NCBI GenBank assembly: GCA_963676165.1
Contig: OY781043.1
Location: 3,658,001-3,722,000 of the forward strand
Direction of reading: 5' to 3'
Source: JAQIBY01 sp963676165
GTDB lineage: Bacteria; Bacteroidota; Bacteroidia; Bacteroidales; ML635J-15
DNA length: 64,000 bases
The notes beneath the pieces were generated by a model that was given only the letters and a program-made list of their open reading frames with translations, did not search any database and was not told where the DNA came from. Positions 45,242-54,662 of this stretch are shown piece by piece. The number at the start of each line of letters is the position of its first letter. The stretch's first letter is position 1. Position numbers and translations under genes: made by a program.

Positions 45242-47260
45242 ATGAAAAAACTGCTTACACGAGGATATTTTTTTACGGCTTGCCTATTATTGGCAAGCCT
45301 ACCTTTTTCATTTTACATGACAAGTGTATCGGTTTTTTTACTACTTACCATCTGGTTTGTTTCTCTGTTCTTTCTTCCAATTAAAAAGCGAATAAAACAA
45401 AATGCAGAAGTTGGTTGGTTTTTTCTTATCATCATAATTCATTTCATATGGTTGTTTAATACCAGCAACTTTGATTATGCGTTTGCTGATATCCAAAAGA
45501 AGTTACCTCTACTTGCTATACCTTTGGTTGTGAGTAGTATGCCACCTTTTGATCGGTGGCGGAGAAATTTCCTGTTGCAATTGTTTGTTCTCACTGTTTT
45601 CGCTGCAGGAGTTTCTGTTTTGCTTGCAAAATATGGCGTTTTGGAAACACGTGACACCAACCCTCGTGATTATTCCATATTCATTAGTCATATTCGGCTA
45701 AGCTTGATGATAGTATTGTCTATTTTTATTAGCGCATATTTTATCGTACTTACACATATACGGCAGAAATACAAGTTGCTACATGCATTTGCAATAATTT
45801 TTAATTTTATTACACTCTTCGCTTTACAAGCATTTACAGGGCTACTTGTTTTCTACATTACGATGCTGCTAGTTGCTCCAATATTAATTCAGAAGCTGGC
45901 ATCAAAAAAGGTAAGAATATTAGCTTTTGCCGGACTAGTAGGAGTGTTTATTTGGGTAGTTTCCATTACGGGTTACCACACCATGTCTTTATACAAATCA
46001 AAAAATCCTTATCCCAATGATTATACATTAAAAACAGCCAAAGGAAATAAATATTACCATCGTGAAAATGCAGTAGAGCTTGAAAACGGTAATAAGGTAT
46101 ATCAATTTGTGAACTTTTATGAAATTTCTCAAAGTTGGAATGAAGTATCTTCTTTGAATGTTGATAGCCTCGATGCAAAGGGAAATGCTGTGAAATACAC
46201 CTTAATCCGCTATTTAACAAGTAAAGGTGAATTTAAGGATGCTGAAGCTGTATATCGTTTAAGCGAGTCAGATATCGCTGCTATAGAAAATGGAATTTGT
46301 AACGTTCGTTTTAAGGATGGGGAGGGAAATGCAGCAAGACTATATTATACAATCTGGCAATTGCATAACTATTTCAATGGAGGAAATCCTTCTGGTCAAA
46401 GTTTAACTCAGCGCATTGAATACCTAAAAACGGGGTGGAGAATATTTTGTGATGATCCTTTAATGGGAGTAGGAACCGGAGATGTTAATGATAGATTTAA
46501 ACACCAGTATCGAGTTGATAATTCATTATTATTACCAGATTTTCGACATCGTGCACATAACCAATATCTGACATTTTTAATTGCTTTTGGAATTCCTGGT
46601 TTTATTTTATTCTTGTTAGCATGGGTTATTCCTGCAATGAAAAAGCAAGGATTTAAAAATTATTTTTTTCTGGTTTTCTTTATTATAGCAAGTTTAAGCA
46701 TGTTGTCAGAGGATAGTTTTGAAACGTTAACAGGAGCAGCTTTCATAGCTACATTTTATTCATTATTTTTATGGGGTACAAACACTAAGCTTATGTTTCA
46801 AGAAAAATTTATGAGACGTGCCATTGAGTTGGCAAAAGAAAATATACAATCAGGTAATGGTCCTTTTGGGGCAGTTATTGTCAAAGATGGAAGAGTTGTT
46901 GCTGAGGCATCAAATGCTGTTACAAAAAACAATGATCCAACTGCTCATGCAGAAGTTAATGCCATCCGAAAAGCTTGCGCAAACTTGGAAACTTTTGATT
47001 TGACAGGATGTGAAATCTATTCTTCATGTGAGCCCTGTCCTATGTGCTTGGGTGCAATTTATTGGGCACAACTCGATAAATTGTATTTTGCAAGCAGTCG
47101 TAAAGATGCAGCAGCTGCAGGTTTTAATGATGAGTTTATTTATGAAGAACTTGCCAAAAACATCCGTGAAAGAAACATCCCAACCCGGCAAATGATGAAA
47201 AATGAAGCAGATGTTGTGTTTCAAACTTGGAATGATTTTGAAAATAAAATCAGATATTAA
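45242..47260 (+). CDS. O-antigen-ligase-like membrane protein fused to a guanine-deaminase-like domain
   Basis: A single uninterrupted frame of 672 codons. Residues 1 to about 515 are a polytopic membrane protein with roughly a dozen helices and a large loop. The Wzy/WaaL-type segment DDPLMGVGTGDVNDRF and FRHRAHNQYLTFLIAFG lies before the last helices, as in O-antigen ligases. From residue 518 (Met at 46793) a complete cytidine-deaminase-fold domain follows: HAEVNAI supplies the zinc His and the proton-shuttling Glu, PCPMC two zinc Cys, and NNDPTAHAE and SRKDAAAAGF resemble guanine deaminases. The domain has the full length of a stand-alone enzyme (155 residues). Either the ligase stop was lost or the fusion is functional. 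TTG at 45230 is a less likely start. Confidence 0.85.
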   Translation: MKKLLTRGYFFTACLLLASLPFSFYMTSVSVFLLLTIWFVSLFFLPIKKRIKQNAEVGWFFLIIIIHFIWLFNTSNFDYAFADIQKKLPLLAIPLVVSSMPPFDRWRRNFLLQLFVLTVFAAGVSVLLAKYGVLETRDTNPRDYSIFISHIRLSLMIVLSIFISAYFIVLTHIRQKYKLLHAFAIIFNFITLFALQAFTGLLVFYITMLLVAPILIQKLASKKVRILAFAGLVGVFIWVVSITGYHTMSLYKSKNPYPNDYTLKTAKGNKYYHRENAVELENGNKVYQFVNFYEISQSWNEVSSLNVDSLDAKGNAVKYTLIRYLTSKGEFKDAEAVYRLSESDIAAIENGICNVRFKDGEGNAARLYYTIWQLHNYFNGGNPSGQSLTQRIEYLKTGWRIFCDDPLMGVGTGDVNDRFKHQYRVDNSLLLPDFRHRAHNQYLTFLIAFGIPGFILFLLAWVIPAMKKQGFKNYFFLVFFIIASLSMLSEDSFETLTGAAFIATFYSLFLWGTNTKLMFQEKFMRRAIELAKENIQSGNGPFGAVIVKDGRVVAEASNAVTKNNDPTAHAEVNAIRKACANLETFDLTGCEIYSSCEPCPMCLGAIYWAQLDKLYFASSRKDAAAAGFNDEFIYEELAKNIRERNIPTRQMMKNEADVVFQTWNDFENKIRY

Positions 47261-47275
47261 GCACTTAACTTTAGG

Positions 47276-47800
47276 ATGCAAAAACTTGAGAAATCATTTT
47301 TTTTTAGAGATGTGCTGGAAGTAGCTCCGGAACTTGTGGGTAAAATTATTCGTATTCAAACAAGCCGTGGTATAGAAAATTACCGTATCACCGAAACAGA
47401 AGCTTATCGTGGTGAAGAGGACTTAGCTTGCCATGCCAGCAAAGGAAAAACACAACGTACAGCTCCAATGTACGAAGAGGCTGGTATTCTTTACATTTAT
47501 TTGGTATATGGAATGCACTGGATGTTAAATGTTGTTGTTGGTGAAAAGGAGAATCCTCAAGCTGTCTTAATTCGAGGCGTTGAAGAATACAATGGTCCTG
47601 GTAAGCTCACAAAGCAAATGGGAATCAATAAATCATTTAATTATCTTGATATTACCACAAGTGAAAAGTTTCAATTTATTGATGATGGATATGTATGCAA
47701 GCTCCAAACAGGAAAACGCATAGGCATCGATTATGCCGGGGAAATTTATAAAAATAAAGAATGGCGTTTTTTTGATGCTAATCTTTATGATCACAAATAA
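47276..47800 (+). CDS. DNA-3-methyladenine glycosylase (AAG/MPG type)
   Basis: A 174-residue base-excision repair enzyme that removes alkylated purines. Clear family signatures are RITETEAYRGEEDLACHAS (catalytic Glu), GKTQRTAPMY, the AGILYIYLVYGMHWMLNVV stretch with the intercalating Tyr, and GPGKLTKQMGI. The length is at the short end but complete. It starts 15 bases after the fused gene and its 3' end overlaps the convergent purN by 23 bases. Confidence 0.95.
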   Translation: MQKLEKSFFFRDVLEVAPELVGKIIRIQTSRGIENYRITETEAYRGEEDLACHASKGKTQRTAPMYEEAGILYIYLVYGMHWMLNVVVGEKENPQAVLIRGVEEYNGPGKLTKQMGINKSFNYLDITTSEKFQFIDDGYVCKLQTGKRIGIDYAGEIYKNKEWRFFDANLYDHK

Positions 47801-48353
47801 CCTGCTCAATACACTGAGGGTAATATCTATGTTCCAATTTATGAATCCGATTGGCTAATTGATCTGCAGTATCATTTTCAAAAACGGGACAATGTGCCTG
47901 CAAAATGATTCTACCTTCATCATAGTTCTCATTCACATAATGTATGCTAATGCCGCTTTCTGTCTCATTATTACTAATGACAGCTTTGTGAACATGGTGC
48001 CCGTACATGCCTTTTCCTCCATAATTTGGAAGCAAGGCAGGGTGTATGTTTAAAATACGATCAGGAAAAGCCTGAATAAGTTTTGAAGGAATCAACGACA
48101 TGAAACCTGCAAGAATGATATAATCAATTTGATGTGATTTTAGCAATTCCAACAAAGAATCAACGGTCTTAATCTCATTATTAGGCATAAACAGAGCCGG
48201 TATTTGCAAGCGGTTTGCGCGTTCCAATACGCCTGCTTTTTTACAATTTGTAAGGATAAATTTGATCTTTATCTTCTGATTTTCTGAGAAGTACGTAATA
48301 ATGTTCTCGGCATTTGTGCCAGATCCGGATGCGAAAATTGCTAAATTATTCAT
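47778..48353 (-). CDS. purN: Phosphoribosylglycinamide formyltransferase
   Basis: A 191-residue enzyme of purine synthesis that transfers a formyl group from 10-formyl-THF to GAR. The phosphate loop is FASGSGTNAENI, the catalytic Asn-His-Asp set is represented by ILNIHPALLPNYGGKGMYG and SGISIHYVNENYDEGRII. Divergent placement next to acpP is common in Bacteroidota. Its last 23 bases overlap the end of the glycosylase gene on the other strand. Confidence 0.96.
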   Translation of the reverse strand: MNNLAIFASGSGTNAENIITYFSENQKIKIKFILTNCKKAGVLERANRLQIPALFMPNNEIKTVDSLLELLKSHQIDYIILAGFMSLIPSKLIQAFPDRILNIHPALLPNYGGKGMYGHHVHKAVISNNETESGISIHYVNENYDEGRIILQAHCPVFENDTADQLANRIHKLEHRYYPQCIEQVICDHKD

Positions 48354-48441
48354 AAATTTGTTATATCTAAAACTTTGATTTCCAAAGTAAAGAAATTTTT
48401 ATTGGTCAAAAAAATGCATAATTATTTGGTTATATAATTTA

Positions 48442-48457
48442 TAAATTTGTTTCTTTG
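48442..48457 (+). promoter_or_regulatory. Candidate -7 region of the acpP operon
   Basis: TAAATTTG (48442-48449) matches TAnnTTTG exactly; TTTCTTTG (48450-48457) matches less well but sits 21 bases after TTTG at 48425-48428, the ideal spacing. One of the two is probably used. Confidence 0.45.
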
Positions 48458-48504
48458 TAAACTCAAAATGCATTTTAATTTTTTATTAACATAAATTTAG
48501 AACT

Positions 48505-48741
48505 ATGTCTGATATTGCATCAAGAGTAAAAAACATCATCGTTGACAAACTTGGCGTTGACGAGAATGAAGTAACTCCAGAAGCTAGTTTCACTAACGAT
48601 CTTGGAGCTGACTCACTTGACACTGTAGAACTCATCATGGAATTCGAAAAAGATTTCGATATTTCTATTCCGGATGAAGAAGCTGAAAAAATTGCGACTG
48701 TTGGTGACGCAATTTCTTACGTTGAAAATAACGCAAAATAA
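48505..48741 (+). CDS. acpP: Acyl carrier protein
   Basis: A 78-residue acidic four-helix protein that carries fatty acyl chains on a phosphopantetheine arm. The modified Ser is in the classic GADSLDTVELIM. Start MSDIASRVKNIIVDKLGVDENEV and length are typical. It is the first gene of acpP-fabF-rnc, with 24 bases to fabF. Confidence 0.98.
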   Translation: MSDIASRVKNIIVDKLGVDENEVTPEASFTNDLGADSLDTVELIMEFEKDFDISIPDEEAEKIATVGDAISYVENNAK

Positions 48742-48765
48742 GAAAGTATCACTAATTAAAATCTT

Positions 48766-50022
48766 ATGGAACTTAAACGTGTTGTAGTAACAGGTATAGG
48801 TACAGTTAATCCTTTGGGAAATAACATATCTGATTTTTGGAAAAACCTTTCCAATGGTGAAAGTGGAATTGATTGGATTAAAGGCTTTGATGCCAGTGAA
48901 TTCAAAACTCGCTTTGCCTGTGAAGTCAAAGATTTTGATCCCAAAGAACATCTGGATCGTAAAGAACTCCGTAAGATGGACCGATTTACACAGTACGCAT
49001 TGGTTTCAGTTGCTGAAGCAATTGAAAATTCAGGTTTACTCAGTAATGAAAGTGTAGACAAAGATGAAATTGGAGTGATCTGGGCTTCCGGTATTGGAGG
49101 CCTAGACACCTTAATTTCAGAAATGAAATCATTTGTTGAGGGAGGTTTTAAACCACGTTTTAGCCCTTTCTTTATTCCTAAAATGATTTCCGACATTGCA
49201 GCAGGTCACATTAGCATGAAATATGGATTTAGAGGTCCTAACTTTGCAACTGTATCTGCTTGTGCTTCATCTTCAAATGCATTAATTGATGCTTTCAATT
49301 ACATCCGCTTAGGAAAAGCAAATGCTTTTGTTACCGGAGGTTCTGAAGCCGCAGTTAATGAAGCTGGTTTGGGAGGATTTTCTTCTATGCAAGCAATTTC
49401 CAGAAATAATGAAGAATACAAATCAGCATCTCGTCCTTTCTGTGCAACCCGTGATGGTTTTGTAATGGGTGAAGGTGCCGGAGCCATTATTCTGGAAGAA
49501 TATGAGCATGCAAAAAAACGTGGTGCAACAATTTATGCTGAATTAGTTGGTGGCGGTATGTCTGCTGATGCTCACCATATCACAGCTCCAGATCCTAATG
49601 GTGGAGGAGCTCAATTGGTTATGGAAAGAGCATTGAAAGATGCTGGAATTGATGGTCATGAAATTGATTATATCAATGTGCATGGTACTGCAACACCTAT
49701 CGGTGATGTCGCTGAACTTATTGGAATACAAAAAGTATTTGGCGATCATGCATTTGAATTGAACGTGAGTTCAACAAAATCAATGACTGGTCACTTGCTG
49801 GGTGCTGCCGGAGCTTTGGAATCCATCGCTGCTATTTTTGCAATTCAAAACAACATTGTTCCTCCTACTATTAATCATCAAGAATGGGATGAACAAATTG
49901 ATAAACGCTTCAATCTGACCCTTAATAAAGCTCAGGAAAGAGAAGTGAATTATGCAATGAGTAATACCTTTGGATTTGGTGGTCATAATACCTCCGTTAT
50001 TTTCAAAGCACTTGACAAATAA
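48766..50022 (+). CDS. fabF: Beta-ketoacyl-ACP synthase II
   Basis: A 418-residue condensing enzyme that elongates acyl-ACP with malonyl-ACP. The nucleophile Cys is in TVSACASSSNA, the two His in NVHGTATPIGD and the SSTKSMTGHLLGAAGALE region, and the C-terminus FGFGGHNTSVIF is typical. It is transcribed with acpP and is followed five bases later by rnc. Confidence 0.98.
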   Translation: MELKRVVVTGIGTVNPLGNNISDFWKNLSNGESGIDWIKGFDASEFKTRFACEVKDFDPKEHLDRKELRKMDRFTQYALVSVAEAIENSGLLSNESVDKDEIGVIWASGIGGLDTLISEMKSFVEGGFKPRFSPFFIPKMISDIAAGHISMKYGFRGPNFATVSACASSSNALIDAFNYIRLGKANAFVTGGSEAAVNEAGLGGFSSMQAISRNNEEYKSASRPFCATRDGFVMGEGAGAIILEEYEHAKKRGATIYAELVGGGMSADAHHITAPDPNGGGAQLVMERALKDAGIDGHEIDYINVHGTATPIGDVAELIGIQKVFGDHAFELNVSSTKSMTGHLLGAAGALESIAAIFAIQNNIVPPTINHQEWDEQIDKRFNLTLNKAQEREVNYAMSNTFGFGGHNTSVIFKALDK

Positions 50023-50027
50023 CCTTT

Positions 50028-50753
50028 GTGAGAAAGCCAAGAGCATATAACACATTATTCCTGCTCCTTTCAAAACAAAATCTTTTTATCCGACAGTTGA
50101 AAAAATTGCTCGGATTTTATCCTTTGCACCCAGATTTGTATCGTACAGCATTGAGACATCGGTCTGCGAGTGTAAGAGATGGAATGATGAAAATCAATAA
50201 TGAACGCCTGGAATTTCTCGGTGATGCTGTTTTGGATACTGTGGTTTCGGAATATCTCTATCAACATTTCCCTGATAAAGATGAAGGATTTCTTACTCGA
50301 ATGCGTGCGAAAATTGTGAGAAGAAAAACCATGAATCAGATTGCAACCAACATGGGTTTGAAAGATATGATTTTGAAAGATCCTAATAATCCAGTTAACA
50401 CAAACCGAATCTTTGGGAATGCACTTGAAGCACTTGTTGGAGCTATCTATCTCGATCGATCCTTTAAGTCTGCACGCTATTTTATCATTGAAAAATACTT
50501 AAACCAGATTGATTTCGAGAGTATTCAACAAGAAGAATATGATCATAAATCAAGCCTTTATCATTTGGTGCAAGAAAAGAAATGGAAACTTGTTTTTGAA
50601 ACCCATGAGCACATTGAAGATTGCGAACATAGTTCACACTTTCTTTCCATTGTAAAAATCAATGATAAGTATATAGCAGAAGGAAAGGCATGGACGAAAA
50701 AAGAGGCAGAACAAAAAGCCTCAAAAAATGCACTTGAAAAACTGCAATCTTAA
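50028..50753 (+). CDS. rnc: Ribonuclease III
   Basis: A 241-residue endonuclease for double-stranded RNA, needed for rRNA maturation. The RNase III signature NERLEFLGDAVLDTVVSEYLY, the acidic GNALEALVGAIYLD motif, and a C-terminal double-stranded-RNA-binding domain (SLYHLVQEKKWKLVFET to KKEAEQKASKNAL) are all present. The start is a GTG; the extra N-terminal basic stretch before LLGFYP is usual in Bacteroidota. Confidence 0.97.
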   Translation: MRKPRAYNTLFLLLSKQNLFIRQLKKLLGFYPLHPDLYRTALRHRSASVRDGMMKINNERLEFLGDAVLDTVVSEYLYQHFPDKDEGFLTRMRAKIVRRKTMNQIATNMGLKDMILKDPNNPVNTNRIFGNALEALVGAIYLDRSFKSARYFIIEKYLNQIDFESIQQEEYDHKSSLYHLVQEKKWKLVFETHEHIEDCEHSSHFLSIVKINDKYIAEGKAWTKKEAEQKASKNALEKLQS

Positions 50754-50779
50754 TCGTATTTTTAACAAAAAATACGAAC

Positions 50780-51196
50780 GTGAAATCTTCTCGCTTAAAA
50801 TATCAACCTGATACAAATTTTAAACTCATTGCAATCGTAAGTAATGAAACAATTGCTCGTTTAAGTTGGGTACTCAACAAAACTCTGAGAACCGAATTGA
50901 ATTTTACAGAAGAACTAAAACTGTACAATGAAAAGCTCGAAACCCCTCAGCGATTTTCTGTTTACTCACATACCAATCTTCAGGGAAAGTGCGTTTACAG
51001 ACTGATTGAGAACAAATCTGATTTAGGCTTTCTCAGTCAAAGAAATGCAAATGTTGATTTCATTTTTCAATGTTTTGATTGTACAGATGAAAAAATAAGC
51101 GAATTGCTTAACGAGATAAAGCATGCTGAAGATGTCAATTTTGCAACAATTATTGATCAACCAGAATCTGCACTGGTACAAAAACTCATGATTTAA
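50780..51196 (+). CDS. IPExxxVDY family protein
   Basis: A 138-residue protein that by position (directly after rnc) and by pattern (KLIAIVSNETIARLSWVLNKTL, then FSVYSHTNLQ, then a VDF stretch in ANVDFIFQCFD) belongs to the Bacteroidota IPExxxVDY family of unknown function. The naming motif is diverged here (LSQRNANVDF). The start is a GTG. Its stop codon shares one base with the ATG of the M42 peptidase gene. Confidence 0.75.
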   Translation: MKSSRLKYQPDTNFKLIAIVSNETIARLSWVLNKTLRTELNFTEELKLYNEKLETPQRFSVYSHTNLQGKCVYRLIENKSDLGFLSQRNANVDFIFQCFDCTDEKISELLNEIKHAEDVNFATIIDQPESALVQKLMI

Positions 51197-52242
51197 TGTT
51201 AAACTTTGAATTATTAAAAACGATAAGTGAAACCCCTGGAACAAGTGGGTTTGAAACTCCAATAAGAAATCTCATCCGCAAAGAAATTGAACCATTTGTT
51301 GATGAACTTTCCATTGACAACATGGGAAACTTAACTGCCATAAAACGCGGTAAAACATCAAAACGATTGATGGTTGCTGCCCATATGGATGAAATCGGAT
51401 TTCTTGTAAGTCATATCGATAAAGATGGTTTTATTCGTTTCATTCCTCTTGGGGGTTTTGACCCGAAAACTCTCACAGCACAACGTGTTATTGTCCATGG
51501 TAAAAAGGATATTGTAGGGGTTATGGGCTCAAAACCGATTCATGTGATGGATCCTGAAGAGCGCAAAAAGAATCCTGAAATCAAAGATTATTTCATTGAT
51601 ACAGGTATGACAAAAGAAGAAGTTGATGCAATCGTAGAACCAGGAAACCCCATTACAAGAGAAAGAGAATGCATCCAAATGGGACATTGCATCAATGGAA
51701 AATCTCTCGACAATCGAATTTCTGTCTTTGTATTGATTGAAACACTAAAAGCATTGAAAGATCAAACTTTACCATTTGACTTGTATGCTGTGTTTACAGT
51801 ACAGGAGGAAGTTGGAATTCGTGGTGCCCAAGTTGCAGCTCTAGAAATTGAACCCGATTTTGGTATCGGACTGGATACTACCATTGCTTATGACGTTCCT
51901 GGGGCTCAGGATCACGAAAAGGTAACCGAGCTTGGAAAAGGAACTGCAATAAAATTAATGGATTCTTCCGCCATAGCTGATCAACGAATGATTCAGCATA
52001 TGAAACAAACAGCAATGAAACACGACATTCAGTATCAAACAGAAATTCTTCCTGCTGGAGGTACTGATACTGCTTTTATTCAACGTATGAATAAAAGCGG
52101 TGCAATTACTGGAGCCATATCCATTCCTACCAGACACATTCATCAAGTTGTGGAAAGTGTACACAATGAGGATGTGGAAAGCAGCATCGCATTACTGACC
52201 GCTTGCATATTAGAAATGGATCAAGCAAATTGGGAGTATTAG
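51196..52242 (+). CDS. M42 family metallo-aminopeptidase
   Basis: A 348-residue cytoplasmic peptidase of the glutamyl aminopeptidase/endoglucanase M family, usually with two metal ions and a large oligomeric shell. The metal and catalytic residues are recognisable in VAAHMDEIGF, SLDNRIS, VQEEVGIRGA, GLDTTIAYD and PTRHIHQVVE. It starts on the last base of the preceding stop codon (TAATG), so the two genes are coupled. Confidence 0.94.
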   Translation: MLNFELLKTISETPGTSGFETPIRNLIRKEIEPFVDELSIDNMGNLTAIKRGKTSKRLMVAAHMDEIGFLVSHIDKDGFIRFIPLGGFDPKTLTAQRVIVHGKKDIVGVMGSKPIHVMDPEERKKNPEIKDYFIDTGMTKEEVDAIVEPGNPITRERECIQMGHCINGKSLDNRISVFVLIETLKALKDQTLPFDLYAVFTVQEEVGIRGAQVAALEIEPDFGIGLDTTIAYDVPGAQDHEKVTELGKGTAIKLMDSSAIADQRMIQHMKQTAMKHDIQYQTEILPAGGTDTAFIQRMNKSGAITGAISIPTRHIHQVVESVHNEDVESSIALLTACILEMDQANWEY

Positions 52243-52245
52243 ACT

Positions 52246-53730
52246 ATGGGAGTCATTATTCGACAAAGCCTTAAGGGGTCAATTTACAACTATTTAGGAG
52301 CTGCTATTGCTTTCCTAAATACTCTGTTTTTGATGCCAATATTGTTTAGTACCAATCAAGTTGGTCTTATCAATGTATTATTGGCTGTAAGCTCAATGGT
52401 GGCTCAATTTTCAACGCTAGGAATCAATTATGTTAACATCAGACTCTTTCCATACTTTAAAACAAAAGATAAGAATCATCGAGGATTTGCTCGTCTTATA
52501 TTGATGTTTTCTGTTGCTGGGATTTTGATATCAGTAAGTTGGTTCTTTTTGTTTAAGGGAAATATTATCGCCAGCAATTCGGAGAAAGCACCACTCTTTG
52601 CCGAAAATGTGTACTATCTGATCCCAATGATTATTGCTTCATTGACATATCTTATCCTTGATGGATATTTCCGGTCAATTTATAAAGCGAGTACTTCCAT
52701 CTTTTTTAAGGAGTTTTTTATGCGACTCCTAATCTTGTTTGGCTTGATACTATTCAAGTTTAATTTGATTAATTTCCAAAACTTCCTGAATTATTATATG
52801 CTGGCATTTATTTCTCCAAGTGTGCTGATGTTTGCTTATCTTATTCGAATTGGGGAATTTAAAGTTAAGGTGAAATTTAGTGATTTACCACCCAATATTT
52901 GGAGGATGGTTGCGAGTGTCGCATTTTTTGGAATGATTTCGGGATTTACAAACATATCCATTATGAATATGGATAAGTTTTTGATAAATAAGTATTTGGA
53001 CTTGAGCTCTGCTGGTATTTATGCTGTATCTTTTTATTTCGGTACCATGATTCTTATCCCCGGAAAAGCAGTGCGTCGTATTTCATCTGCAGTGATAAGC
53101 GAAGGTTTCAGAAACAATGACCTTGAGAAAGTCAGATTGGTTTATGTCAAAAGCAATTTAAACATGTTCATTGGGGCTTTAATTTTGTTTGTTTTTCTTT
53201 GGGCTAACATTCATAATATTTTGAGAGTTTTACCCCCAGAATATGCTGCTGGAAAATGGGCAATTTTTATAATTGCAGCTGCTTTTGTAGTCAATATGAT
53301 TTCAGGCTTAAGTAACCAAGTAATTCTTTATTCAAGTGCATATCGATTGCATTCTTTTATTATGTTGTCTCTGCTTGCTATTTTAATTGTATCAAACATC
53401 ATTCTTATCCCGCAACTGGGGCTAGAAGGAGCTGCTTTGGCAACTCTCATAACCTATCTTATCGATTTCTTGTTTAAATGGATTTTCATCTGGATAAAGT
53501 TTAAAATTCAACCATTTCAATGGAAACATCTATTTATTCTATGCTTAGCAGGATCAATCTATGGATTGTCATTATTGATTCCTGAGTTATCACTAATACC
53601 TGACGTGATTTTCAGATGTGCTGTAATTGGAATATTGTTCATTCTCGGAATTCGTGTATTTAAGCTATCTGATGATCTAAATGCTATTATTGACAAAGCC
53701 CTTGAAACGCTCCGTTTAAAATCCAAATAG
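52246..53730 (+). CDS. Oligosaccharide flippase (Wzx/MATE-like)
   Basis: A 494-residue inner-membrane protein with about fourteen helices of the polysaccharide-transporter (MOP) superfamily, expected to flip lipid-linked sugar units. It opens with RQSLKGSIYNYLGAAIAFLNT and has the usual helix-loop order and a NQVILYSSAYR region. It starts three bases after the M42 gene and precedes the LicD/sulfotransferase genes, so it may serve their glycan. Confidence 0.9.
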   Translation: MGVIIRQSLKGSIYNYLGAAIAFLNTLFLMPILFSTNQVGLINVLLAVSSMVAQFSTLGINYVNIRLFPYFKTKDKNHRGFARLILMFSVAGILISVSWFFLFKGNIIASNSEKAPLFAENVYYLIPMIIASLTYLILDGYFRSIYKASTSIFFKEFFMRLLILFGLILFKFNLINFQNFLNYYMLAFISPSVLMFAYLIRIGEFKVKVKFSDLPPNIWRMVASVAFFGMISGFTNISIMNMDKFLINKYLDLSSAGIYAVSFYFGTMILIPGKAVRRISSAVISEGFRNNDLEKVRLVYVKSNLNMFIGALILFVFLWANIHNILRVLPPEYAAGKWAIFIIAAAFVVNMISGLSNQVILYSSAYRLHSFIMLSLLAILIVSNIILIPQLGLEGAALATLITYLIDFLFKWIFIWIKFKIQPFQWKHLFILCLAGSIYGLSLLIPELSLIPDVIFRCAVIGILFILGIRVFKLSDDLNAIIDKALETLRLKSK

Positions 53731-53779
53731 AGTACATTAAATATCCTGAAATTAAGTAAGTAAAGTTGGTGAAAAAAGC

Positions 53780-53787
53780 TAATTTTG
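53780..53787 (+). promoter_or_regulatory. Possible -7 box ahead of licD
   Basis: TAATTTTG matches TAnnTTTG in the 118-base gap before the LicD gene, with a leader of about 55 bases. The -33 partner is not clear. Confidence 0.4.
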
Positions 53788-53848
53788 TACAATTGGGGTG
53801 GTATTTGCCTCAAACAATTGGTAGCAAGAAGCTAAAACAAGCAAAAAA

Positions 53849-54652
53849 ATGAGTGAGAATTTTTCGAAATACAATGGTAAAGGAACGGTATTAAGAAAAG
53901 CCCAACTTCGCTTGCTTGATATGCTTTTAGAATTTGATAAAATCTGTAAAAAACATGATATCCCCTATTGGATTGACGGAGGTTCAACTTTAGGAGCTAT
54001 TCGTCACAATGGTTTTATTCCTTGGGATGATGATATTGATGTTGCCTTATTGCGAAAAGATTATCTCAAGCTAATAAAGATTTTAAAAAACGAATTGCCA
54101 GAAAATCTTGCATTCCAAAATCACAAAAACGAAAAGCATTACCACATGCTTTATGGTAGAGTTGTTGACAAACACTCTTTGGCAGATTACGGTGAAGACA
54201 AGGCTCCTTTTAGAAAGCACTTTAAATATCAAGGGCTTTTTTTAGACATTTTTTACATTGACAGGGGAAGTTTGAAACTAAAGCGGTTTATTGATTTCTT
54301 CTATTTTATCTCTTTTCGAATTATCCGCAAACACAATAAGCGTGGTAATAATAAATTCATGCGGCTTTTGTCTCATCTGGTTTGGCTTGTTTCTCGCTTT
54401 GTTGTTTTTAGTTTACGACGACTTGCGTTTTTATTTCCTAAAGACAAGTTGATGTATGGTTTTGGTGTCCCTTACAATTGGGAGTTCCGCAGACATGAAA
54501 TTCTACCAGTAAAACCAATACAGTTTGAAGGGAAAACGGTTTCAGGTCCTTGCGACCCACATGCCTATTTAACGCGTTGTTTTGGAAATTACATGGAAAT
54601 CCCTCCCGAAGATCAACGTCCTGCGCATGCAAAAACCATTGAAGTTTATTAA
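53849..54652 (+). CDS. LicD family phosphotransferase
   Basis: A 267-residue protein of the LicD nucleotidyltransferase-fold family, which moves phosphocholine or related phospho-groups from CDP carriers onto surface glycans. The signature is plain: KHDIPYWIDGGSTLGAIRHNGF followed by IPWDDDIDVALLRKDY. A basic, hydrophobic middle (about 145-205) may touch the membrane. It is followed ten bases later by the sulfotransferase gene and then by the cytidylyltransferase fusion, which could make its donor. Confidence 0.92.
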   Translation: MSENFSKYNGKGTVLRKAQLRLLDMLLEFDKICKKHDIPYWIDGGSTLGAIRHNGFIPWDDDIDVALLRKDYLKLIKILKNELPENLAFQNHKNEKHYHMLYGRVVDKHSLADYGEDKAPFRKHFKYQGLFLDIFYIDRGSLKLKRFIDFFYFISFRIIRKHNKRGNNKFMRLLSHLVWLVSRFVVFSLRRLAFLFPKDKLMYGFGVPYNWEFRRHEILPVKPIQFEGKTVSGPCDPHAYLTRCFGNYMEIPPEDQRPAHAKTIEVY

Positions 54653-54662
54653 TTTAAAAGCT

